Assembly (NCBI GenBank): GCA_913009635.1
Contig: CAJVXI010000007.1
Location: 1-43,081 of the forward strand
Length of the DNA: 43,081 bases
Source: an uncultured bacterium
Lineage (GTDB): Bacteria; Patescibacteriota; Minisyncoccia; UBA6257; UBA9933
Direction: 5' to 3'
The notes under the pieces are model-generated. The model was not told where the DNA came from, searched no databases, and was given only the letters and a program-made list of their open reading frames with translations. The position numbers and the translations under genes were made by a program. This document shows positions 16,701-24,095 of the stretch, piece after piece (within the stretch, counting starts at the first letter, position 1; every line of letters begins with the position of its first letter).

Positions 16701-19050
16701 TAATAGTGATATTTCTAATTATTCCACTATTTTATCAGACATACCAAATGGTCAAGGAGGCACTGATTATACAGCACCGACAATTAGTAATGTTCAATCA
16801 GCTGAAGTTCAAGCCACTTGGGCGAAAATTACTTGGACAACAGATGAAATTTCCGATTCCACTGTTGAATTTTCCACAGCTGCGGTCGGCAATTATGCTT
16901 CAAGCACGACAGTCGTTTCTTTGACAACTAGTCATGAGGTGGTTATTAGCGGTTTAACGCCTAATACCTCTTATATTTTTCGGGTTAAATCTGTGGATAT
17001 TTTTAATAATGAAACAATCGACAATAACAGCGGTTCAGGATATAGTTTTACTACCGAAGGCGGACCGATAATCAGCGATATTACAACTGAATCAGTTGAA
17101 GATCAAAGCGCGACAATAATTTGGAATACTAATGAGAATTCTGATTCTTACGTGGTTTACGCAACCACTCAAAGCAATTGTCAGAATGATACCAACACCA
17201 GTGAAGTGGGTAGCGCTAGCTTGGTTGGCGGCAGTGGTTCATTATATCAGCACAGAGTTGAGCTTACCGGTCTTAATCAAAAGACAAATTATTATTATTA
17301 TGTAAAATCAACTGATAGCAGCAGTGATACAGCTACTGATAAGAATAGTGGCGCTTGTTATTCTTTTATTACTACTTACGACACAAAGGCGCCGGTTATT
17401 TCCAATATTTCAACGCCGGTAATTACCTCCAGTGCAATAATAGTTCTTTGGCAGACAGATGAGTTAGCCGATAGTCAAGTGGAATATGGCACTGTTAGCG
17501 GCAGTTATCCTAATACCACTATTATTGATTCTACTCTTTCCATTAGCCATGCTGTTTCTCTTTCTAGTTTGTCAGCGGAGACCACTTATTATTTTCGGGT
17601 AAAATCTAACGATGCTCAAGGGAATTTAACTACCTCTAGTGAGAATTCAGTGACAACTACGGTATCGGGTCAAGTTGTTCAAATAGTTTATCTTGGTGGA
17701 GGCGGAGGTGTAATAGGAGATACCACTCCGCCGCAAATCTCCAACATTAACGTTTCTGATATTGGCGCTTTTGAAGCAGTGGTTTCTTTTAATACCAATG
17801 AAGCTACTATTGGTTATGTGCTTTATGGTCAAGATTCAAATTATGGCAGTACAGTAGCTAATTCAGAATTTAAAACTCAGCATAGCATTAAACTTTTTGG
17901 ACTTAAACTCGGCACTGAACACCATTTTCAAGTTAAAGCCAATGACAAAAGCGGTAATTTTAGTAAATCCGCTGACCAGACATTTACAACTAAATTTGCC
18001 GCAGAGGCCTTAGAAGAATTAATAACTTTGGAAAACGCGGCACAATTTCAAGAACAATTAGAAGGAATTATTGAATCAGTAATGCCATCTTTAATTCCTC
18101 CTTTCATAAGCAAGGTGGACATTAACGAGATTACAGAGGACTCTGTCGTTATTGAATGGTCTACGAATGTTTCTAGTTATGGTTCGGTGGCTTACGCATT
18201 GGACGCCGAATATAATACTGAACAAGCAAATCCTTATTCTATTGAAATAAGCCAAACAGGAGATAAGGACAGAGAACATTGGGTAGAACTTATAAGTCTT
18301 TTTCCGGGAACCCTTTATCATTTTCAGGCAAAATCTTTTGTCTTCCCTGGAGTTATTGGCAAATCAAAAGACCTTACTTTTTATACTAAAATGTCCGTAG
18401 TTAAACCGGAAATTGTCAAGCTTGGCAATACTCAACTGGAAATAAGATGGATTACTGACGGCGAAACCAGTTCTTTTGTAGAGTATAAGAATTTAATAAC
18501 AGGTAAGATTAACAGGACTGGCGATTCAGAAAAAGTTAAAACACATTCAGTAAGCTTGGAAAATCTTGTGCCAGACAATATTTATGAACTTAGAGTTTTT
18601 GGTTATGATGTTAAGAATAATATTATTGAAGGGAATCCAATTACCGTGAGAACCAAAAAAGATATTGTTCCGCCGATAATTTCTTCAATTAAAATTAATA
18701 ACGCTTTATTGCCTGGTCGAACTGATCGTTTACAAACAGTAGTTTCGTGGCGGACTAACGAACCATCAAACTCTCTGGTTTATTTTAAAGAAGGCGTTGG
18801 CGTGGAAGATATTACAGTCAATAAAGTTGGTCAGGATTACGAATTTACCACTGACCATATAGTAATTATCACAACTTTAAAGCCATCAAAAGTTTATCGT
18901 ATTAAAATTGTTTCTACTGATGAATCTGACAATATAGCAAGTTCTCCAATAAGAACAATATTAACCCCTCATTCAGCAGAATCAGTTTTTGATATTATCA
19001 CCCGAAATCTCCAAGAAACATTCGGTTTCTTAAAGAAGCTGAGACAATAA
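13711..19050 (+). CDS. Large secreted/surface protein: N-terminal Cys-paired GSDGYARISY repeats plus multiple fibronectin III/PAP-N-like domains
   Basis: N-terminal TM/signal anchor; at least five ~48-aa repeats with CTNxDC; recurrent ITWTTDE..DSxVEYG...H.V.L.GL.P.T.YYFRVKS Fn3-like motifs. Confidence 0.82.
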   Translation: MLIKRGHMNKILMWVLVLGIIVVSAVVFYQSKTLFGANYTFTQTDWLGNASSTATAIHSTNQNNWTYFKNASSSIKISVGGEISLATSTASSTQTSNADFNAGTTSQTQVVSNSVILGSSGTGWARTSIDGTSLYFSTAVGSDGYARISYYRNSGTYLKFVRCTNSSCSAKNTTAVDSTANVGLWTSLALGSDGYARISYYDTDNDNLKFVQCTNDDCTAKNITTIDSTGNVGEYTALAMGSDGYARIAYRDGTNSSLKFVQCTNTDCSANNITTITSSAGYYNSIDIGSDGYARIAYTNNSSSVKFVQCTNDDCSTKNINTVASIDHSAGDTGVVMGLDGYARVLFSGYNGGYRAFYVQCTNNDCSTKNITTIGSSGPTSFYPVSFTLGTDGYARVVRMNNYNLYLTQCSDDNCSTKSDTTIHTGTPYDTGRYSSVALNGSDYGRISYYRSSGTAYFAYEYATYYSSGTFISDSINVGQSTASWGNLSWSESGTGTTTIKARTDADGDFSNATVWGNCSNIANGAAISTGACSTNGHQYIQYQASLSGDTSNTPSLDDITIEYNYYATSSQTLISSPYNSSESTNAMGSINWDEDVSLPSGTTVTASLRTASTSAAISSATWFDFTNGTANCSKTIGSVSCPSSALAAGLKDSTNNQWFQYKTTLTSNGDNAPTVSEVRIQYVVNAPPQFDSSFGTNGISISQVATSTDNDWGKVKIQYSIRDIDTASSTNTPGYNTPSFEYNTGSGWKNITSEYLAAGDLNNKAVNEGAYNIYTATWDAQSQVSGTYTASAQVRVTMNDNEVANSTAQATSGNFVLDTKDPIITTFTIDSSVDTTSINISDDVNINYRLSNNSDLSADGSNASSSQWQSVGAASLATSTAWVFTGSPSFEIAYLEVRDVYGNTNLTSATAPSTPTNVDIKDTSNTQSGEYRQFISWSVYSATTSAQFSNYKIYRSTNGSDYPLLTTIGDVNTNYHSDDTVSSSTTYYYKLTIIDSNSDISNYSTILSDIPNGQGGTDYTAPTISNVQSAEVQATWAKITWTTDEISDSTVEFSTAAVGNYASSTTVVSLTTSHEVVISGLTPNTSYIFRVKSVDIFNNETIDNNSGSGYSFTTEGGPIISDITTESVEDQSATIIWNTNENSDSYVVYATTQSNCQNDTNTSEVGSASLVGGSGSLYQHRVELTGLNQKTNYYYYVKSTDSSSDTATDKNSGACYSFITTYDTKAPVISNISTPVITSSAIIVLWQTDELADSQVEYGTVSGSYPNTTIIDSTLSISHAVSLSSLSAETTYYFRVKSNDAQGNLTTSSENSVTTTVSGQVVQIVYLGGGGGVIGDTTPPQISNINVSDIGAFEAVVSFNTNEATIGYVLYGQDSNYGSTVANSEFKTQHSIKLFGLKLGTEHHFQVKANDKSGNFSKSADQTFTTKFAAEALEELITLENAAQFQEQLEGIIESVMPSLIPPFISKVDINEITEDSVVIEWSTNVSSYGSVAYALDAEYNTEQANPYSIEISQTGDKDREHWVELISLFPGTLYHFQAKSFVFPGVIGKSKDLTFYTKMSVVKPEIVKLGNTQLEIRWITDGETSSFVEYKNLITGKINRTGDSEKVKTHSVSLENLVPDNIYELRVFGYDVKNNIIEGNPITVRTKKDIVPPIISSIKINNALLPGRTDRLQTVVSWRTNEPSNSLVYFKEGVGVEDITVNKVGQDYEFTTDHIVIITTLKPSKVYRIKIVSTDESDNIASSPIRTILTPHSAESVFDIITRNLQETFGFLKKLRQ

Positions 19051-19182
19051 TCTAAAAATTACAAATCTCAAATTTCAAATCCTTCAATCCCGAGAATTTC
19101 AGGACCGAGGGGTAAATTCAAAATTCTAAATTTCAATAATTGAAACATATTTGGTTATTATTTGTTGTTTGGTGCTTGGAAT

Positions 19183-19929
19183 TTAAGCTTTTTTAAACGC
19201 TTTTATTATTGGATCCAAGTTGCCATTTAAAATTTCTTCAATGTTATGGAATTTTTTGCCGATTCTGTGGTCGGTTATTCGGTCCTGAGGAAAATTGTAA
19301 GTTCTTATTTTTTCTGACCTGTCAGCTGTGCCAATTTGCTCTCGGCGTAAGGTTCCTAAATTTTTTTGCTCTTCTATTTGTTTTTGTTCGTATATTTTTG
19401 CTCGTAAAATACTCATCGCAGTTTCGCGATTCTTATATTGAGAGCGGCCGGCCTGAGAAGCAACGACAAGCCCGGTGGGTTTATGAAGAATACGAACTGC
19501 TGTTTCCACTTTATTTACATTTTGTCCACCAGGGCCAGAAGAACGGAAAAAAGAAATTTCTAAATCATTATTATTTATTTGAATTTCTTTTGGTTCTATT
19601 TCCGGAATGATTGCTACCGAAGCGGTAGATGTATGAATTCTCCCGGTTTTTTCTGTTTTAGGAATTCTTTGAACGCGGTGAACTCCTGATTCGTTTTTAA
19701 AAATCTCATAAAGATCTTCTTCTGAGTTATTTATTCCAGCAATAAAAGTTTTATAACCGTCAAGAGAGGTTTGGTTAAAGTCAAGAATAGTAAATTTCCA
19801 GCCGTGTTTAGCCGCGTATTTTTGATACATTCTAGCTAAATCGCCGGCAAAAATAGCCGCTTCGTCGCCACCCGCCCCTGCGCGGATTTCTAATATAATT
19901 TTATTAGTAATAGCATTATTCATAGACAA
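19183..19929 (-). CDS. prfA: Peptide chain release factor 1-like protein lacking the N-terminal domain
   Basis: ILEIRAGAGGDEAAIFAGDL, HRVQRIPKTEKTGRIHTS (PxT), SSGPGGQNVNKVETAVR (GGQ), YNFPQDRITDHR; 248 aa. Confidence 0.88.
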   Translation of the reverse strand: MSMNNAITNKIILEIRAGAGGDEAAIFAGDLARMYQKYAAKHGWKFTILDFNQTSLDGYKTFIAGINNSEEDLYEIFKNESGVHRVQRIPKTEKTGRIHTSTASVAIIPEIEPKEIQINNNDLEISFFRSSGPGGQNVNKVETAVRILHKPTGLVVASQAGRSQYKNRETAMSILRAKIYEQKQIEEQKNLGTLRREQIGTADRSEKIRTYNFPQDRITDHRIGKKFHNIEEILNGNLDPIIKAFKKA

Positions 19930-19956
19930 TAAATTTATATTATTATAGATAAAGCA

Positions 19957-19999
19957 GGGGTGAGGTTCGCCGAAATTATATGAAGGCGACCAGCCCCCG
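19957..19999. repeat. REP-like GC-rich palindrome
   Basis: ggggtgaggttcgcc gaaattatatgaa ggcgaccagcccc inverted arms. Confidence 0.55.
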
Positions 20000-20039
20000 C
20001 CCTTATTTCTAAAATTATTTTGTTTGTCATAGCGTTATT
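19989..20039 (-). pseudogene. Diverged duplicate of prfA 5' codons (NNAMTNKIILEIRAGAG)
   Basis: Reverse complement aat aac gct atg aca aac aaa ata att tta gaa ata agg gcg ggg gct matches prfA NNAITNKIILEIRAGAG. Confidence 0.75.
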
Positions 20040-20044
20040 ATTTT

Positions 20045-20112
20045 ACCCCGTTAGAAGTCCGTCATTAGAAGATGGCGGCAGACGCCATAGGCGTCTTATT
20101 TCTAACGGGGTT
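20045..20112. repeat. REP/terminator-like compound palindrome
   Basis: ccccgttagaa...ttctaacgggg with nested agacgcc-ata-ggcgtct. Confidence 0.65.
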
Positions 20113-20160
20113 TTATTTATTGTTTTACCTATAATTTAAATAATAGTATAATTATTACCA

Positions 20161-20556
20161 ATGAAGCAACCTCCTTTAATTTTAATAGCTGACGACGACA
20201 CTGATTTTCAGGAAATCGTTTCAACCAAACTAAAAGAAAGCGGTTTTTCAGTAATACTAGCTTATAACGGAAAAGATGTTATTGAAAAAGCAAAAACATT
20301 ATTGCCGGATTTAATTTTAATGGATATAAAAATGCCGGAAGAAAGCGGCACTGAAGCAGTAATTGATTTGAAAAAAAATTCGTTTGCAAAAGATTTAAAA
20401 ATTATTTTTTTCAGCAATCTTGATATTCCATGGCCAGGCATAAAAGATGAAGAAAAATTAGCCAGAGAATTAGGTGCTATTACTTTTTTAAAAAAGACAA
20501 TTGATTTGGACGAGTTGGTGAAAAAAGCTAAGGAGGTATTAGGAATTAGCCGCTAG
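20161..20556 (+). CDS. Response regulator receiver domain protein
   Basis: IADDD, DLILMDIKMPEESG, IIFFSN, FLKK. Confidence 0.88.
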   Translation: MKQPPLILIADDDTDFQEIVSTKLKESGFSVILAYNGKDVIEKAKTLLPDLILMDIKMPEESGTEAVIDLKKNSFAKDLKIIFFSNLDIPWPGIKDEEKLARELGAITFLKKTIDLDELVKKAKEVLGISR

Positions 20557-20563
20557 TCACTAA

Positions 20564-20818
20564 TCACTTTTTCTTTGCTCTAGTGCGTTTAACCTTCTTT
20601 TTACTGGAGTTGGTTTCGGCCTCGCGAAGGCGGGCTTTAAATTTTTCAATTCGTCCAGCACTATCAATTAATTTTTCTTTACCGGTATAAAATGGATGGC
20701 AATTACCGCAGATTTCAGTTTGAATTTCCTGTTTAGTAGAGCCAATAGTAAAACTATTACCGCAGATACATTTTGTCTTGGTTTTTGGATAATATTGTGG
20801 ATGAATATTAGATTTCAT
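20564..20818 (-). CDS. rpmE: 50S ribosomal protein bL31
   Basis: [11 protein letters not shown]...C.CGNSF....[25 protein letters not shown]. Confidence 0.93.
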   Translation of the reverse strand: MKSNIHPQYYPKTKTKCICGNSFTIGSTKQEIQTEICGNCHPFYTGKEKLIDSAGRIEKFKARLREAETNSSKKKVKRTRAKKK

Positions 20819-20905
20819 TGTTAAATTGTTTCATTGTTAAATTGTTAAATGACTAAATTATTGTTTTTATAGCAATTTAGCAGTATAACAATTTATCAAT
20901 ATTAT
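20819..20905. repeat. Palindromic short-unit repeat (attgttaaattgtt family)
   Basis: Left arm attgttaaattgtttcattgttaaattgttaa; right arm reverse complement attgataaattgttatactgctaaattgctat. Confidence 0.7.
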
Positions 20906-20930
20906 AAGTGTAGTATTGTTTTTCGTACTT

Positions 20931-21079
20931 GACCTCGCACTAATAGAAGACTGTGAAGCCAAAAAGAATTTTTTATAATTGTGTCTAATTATAGAAGTTA
21001 ATTCTATCTAAAAAACTTTATTTTGGCAAGGGCTTCACATGAAATAAGAGATACTGTCTTCTATGGGTGCGGGGTTGAC
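20931..21079 (+). ncRNA. Candidate structured RNA (long hairpin, 6S-like architecture?) upstream of 16S
   Basis: Outer stem gacctcgcac-taatagaagac / gtcttctat-gg-gtgcggggtt; perfect inner stem tgtgaagcc/ggcttcaca; inner gccaaaaagaatttttt/aaaaaactttattttggc; asymmetric bulge. Confidence 0.45.
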
Positions 21080-21102
21080 AAGAGCTTATATAGATTTATA
21101 AT
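21075..21102 (+). promoter_or_regulatory. Sigma70-type promoter, likely for 16S
   Basis: TTGACA - 16 nt - TATAAT. Confidence 0.65.
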
Positions 21103-21312
21103 GAAATTAATATGAAACGATGAATGTGAGGTTAAAATTAAAATATTTAATAAAAATGAAGTTAGTATATCCGCCTGACTCTTTTAAAAAAGGAATTAGA
21201 AGAGTGGGGCGGATATGTTATTGTAGTAAATGATTGATAAGATTGATCTTTAATAATATTAATAAAGAGAATTTAAAATTAAACCAAGTTTTTTTTAGTT
21301 GTCCCAATTCTA

Positions 21313-21381
21313 ATCTACGAGTTACGAATTTTTTACGAATATATGAATTTATATGTTCGTATTGATTCGTATTTCGTAGAT
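21313..21381. repeat. Inverted repeat abutting the 16S 5' end (ctacgaattacgaat units)
   Basis: Left atctacgagttacgaattttttacgaatat; right reverse complement atctacgaaatacgaatcaatacgaacatat. Confidence 0.75.
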
Positions 21382-21387
21382 TTATTT

Positions 21388-21427
<40 letters not shown>

Positions 21428-21587
21428 GATAAGGCATGCAAGTCGAACGACCGAGCACATAACTTGTTATGTGCTCGGTAGTGGCGAACGAGTTAGTAAC
21501 ACCTTGGTACATACCCATCACTCAGGCATAACTCGAGGAAACTCGAGCTAATTCCTGATGGTCTGGTGGCTATATCTTTGGTACAAA

Positions 21588-21735
21588 GTTTATAAAATTT
21601 CTAATTTCTAATTTCTAATTTTTAGTCAATTTTTAATGAATTAATGTTTAAAAATTAAAATATTAAAAATTCAATAAAAATTAATAATTAATAATTAATA
21701 ATTAGTCATTAGCAAGCGTCAATTTATAAAAGATT
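21588..21735 (+). repeat. AT-rich short-unit repeat expansion in 16S V2 region
   Basis: ttctaatttctaatttctaatttttagtcaatttttaatgaatta...aattaataattaataattaataattagtc. Confidence 0.75.
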
Positions 21736-21804
21736 TTGTATTAAAGATTTAGTCGTCAGTAAAGGATACAGCAATGTATTCGGTGTCGGAATGGCCTAGG
21801 TCTG

Positions 21805-21839
<35 letters not shown>

Positions 21840-22033
21840 TATGACCAGTAGGGGGGGTGAGAGCCCGGTCCCCAACGACGTAACTGAGACACGGTGCGTA
21901 CACCTACGGGTGGCAGCAGTCGAGAATATTCCACAATGGGCGAAAGCCTGATGGAGCGACGCCGCGTGCAGGAGGAAGGCCTTCGGGTTGTAAACTGCTT
22001 TTAACTGGGAGAAAGGCGTGCTTCACTATTGTT

Positions 22034-22126
22034 CAGCACTACACAGACTTATACAGACTAGACACGGACTAATACGGAAATTTCAGTATAAGTCAGTTAA
22101 AGTCAGTATAAGTCAGTGAGTGCCGA
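22034..22126 (+). repeat. Palindromic short-unit repeat expansion in 16S V3 region
   Basis: cacagacttatacagactagacacggactaatacgg / reverse complement of cagtataagtcagttaaagtcagtataagtcagtg. Confidence 0.8.
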
Positions 22127-22458
22127 GTGATAGTGAGGCACGTTTGATAGTACTAGTTGAATAAGAGGTTGCTAACTCTGTGCCAGCAGCAGCGGTAATA
22201 CAGAGACCTCAAGCGTTATCCGGATTTATTGGGCGTAAAGGGCGCGTAGGAGGATTGGTAAGTCTAATGTTAAATCCCAGGGCTCAACCTTGGAACCGCA
22301 TTGGATACTATCAAACTAGAGGACGTTAGAGGCAGATGGAACACACGGTGTAGGGGTGAAATCCGTTGATATCGTGTGGAACACCAAAGGCGAAGGCATT
22401 CTGCTGGGGCGTTCCTGACTTTAAGGCGCGAAAGCGTGGGGAGCAAAAAGGATTAGAT

Positions 22459-23459
22459 AAATCCTTGCCTGCCAAAATTTTACTAAATAGTAGAAGTTAG
22501 GCGGGCGAATGGTGTCCCTTCCGACGGCGACGTCGGAATGCGCATCTAGCTGTATCGGGGAAACCCATTTAATCAAATGGGCAATCCCGAGGGAAGTCGC
22601 CGTCCAAAATTTAGGGCGGATTGACCCCGTAGAGACTATGTAAATTAATAAAGATAGAAAATGACTAATTCATTTTTGTCAAAACAGTGCAAAGAAGTTA
22701 TTTTAGGTTCTTTACTTGGCGATGGATCATTAAAAATTCATCATCAATATAAGAATGCGCGTTTTTCATTTCGTCATTCAATTAAACAAAAAGAATATTT
22801 TTTCTGGAAATTAAAACAATTAAAAGAGATTTCCGGAGAAAAATGTTGGTGGATTCAGAGTAATAATGAATTAGGCGGCGATAAACTTCGTTACCAAAGT
22901 TTAGCTCTTAAATCTTTAACCGACTTGTATCAATTGACGCACAAAAGACAAAGGTTGCGTATTCGCCGTAAATGGCTAAATATGCTTACACCTCTTTCAT
23001 TGGCCGTATGGTGGTTAGATGATGGTTCATTAATCACAAATGGTCGGCGAGGCGTTTTGTGTACAGATTCTTTTTCTTATGAAGAGCAAAAACTTATAGC
23101 TCGTTACTTATATAAAATATGGGATGTAAAAGTTGCTATAGGGAAAATTCATAGAGAATGGAATGGGAAACTAGCCGAATATTATCGGTTATGGATTCGA
23201 TCAAGCAAAGAATTACAAAAATTGTTGCGGATTATCTTGCCGTACATCAAAATAGTTTCAATGCTGCCGAAAGTATTACTAATGTATAAAAACATTAATT
23301 TACAACAACGCTGGATCTCTGAAGTTAGTAAAACAACAGGCTTTTCTCAAACAGTTATTGAAAAGTATCTTAATGAGAAAAAATCTCGTTGGAAAAAATT
23401 CAGAGAATGATATAGTCCGATCCTTCAAGTAATTGGAGTAAAGTAAAATCTACAAGATG
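22459..23459 (+). mobile_element. Group I intron in 16S (near E. coli 793/794) encoding a LAGLIDADG endonuclease
   Basis: Splits universally conserved ATTAGATACCC; R/S-like P7 elements gtagagactatg and gatatagtcc; 5' exon ending T and intron ending G; HEG between R and S. Confidence 0.82.
22661..23410 (+). CDS. LAGLIDADG homing endonuclease (two-motif)
   Basis: ILGSLLGDGSL and LAVWWLDDGSL motifs; inside group I intron. Confidence 0.9.
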   Translation: MTNSFLSKQCKEVILGSLLGDGSLKIHHQYKNARFSFRHSIKQKEYFFWKLKQLKEISGEKCWWIQSNNELGGDKLRYQSLALKSLTDLYQLTHKRQRLRIRRKWLNMLTPLSLAVWWLDDGSLITNGRRGVLCTDSFSYEEQKLIARYLYKIWDVKVAIGKIHREWNGKLAEYYRLWIRSSKELQKLLRIILPYIKIVSMLPKVLLMYKNINLQQRWISEVSKTTGFSQTVIEKYLNEKKSRWKKFRE

Positions 23460-23819
23460 ACCCTTGTAGTCCACGCCCTAAATGATGTTCACTAGCTGTT
23501 TCGAGTATCGACCCTCGGAGTGGCGAAGCTAACGCGTTAAGTGAACCGCCTGGGAAGTACGGTCGCAAGACTAAAACTTAAAGGAATAGACGGGGACTCG
23601 CACAAGCGGTGGAGCATGAGGTTTAATTCGATAATAAACGAGGAACCTTACCAGGGCTTGAAATTCTAATGAAAGCTTTCCGAAAGGATTGCCTTCTCTC
23701 AAGGACATTAGGACAGGTGCTGCACGGTCGTCGTCAGCTCGTGATTTGAATTGTTCCCTTAAGTGGGGTAACGAGCGCAACCCTTACTGAATGTTATATG
23801 TGTCATTCGGGACTGCCCC

Positions 23820-23872
23820 CTCCTAAGTTTTTGAAAAATTTTAAAAGTTCAAAAATTTAGGAGGGGGAGGAA
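23820..23872 (+). repeat. Expanded 16S helix (around h39) with AT-rich arms
   Basis: ccccctcctaagtttttgaaaaattttaaaagttcaaaaatttaggaggggg replaces a normally short hairpin before aggaaggtggggatgacg. Confidence 0.65.
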
Positions 23873-24095
23873 GGTGGGGATGACGCCAGATCAGCGTGGC
23901 CCTTTGATGCCCTGGGCTACACTCATGCTACAATGGATAATACAATGGGCTGCGAAGTCGCAAGACGGAGCCAATCCCATCAAAATTATTCTCAGTTCGG
24001 ATTGAGGGCTGCAATTTGCCCTCATGAAGTCGGAATCGCTAGTAATCGTGCATCAGCTATGGCACGGTGAATACGTTCTCGAGTCCTGTACTCAC

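Noticed and set aside
14189-16924. Alternate-frame ORFs inside the surface protein (14189-14380, 16463-16687, 16694-16924)
   Set aside because: Frame echoes of repeat-rich sequence with no independent signals.
19209-19610. Plus-strand ORF 19209-19610 as a Cys-rich protein
   Set aside because: Antisense to well-conserved prfA.
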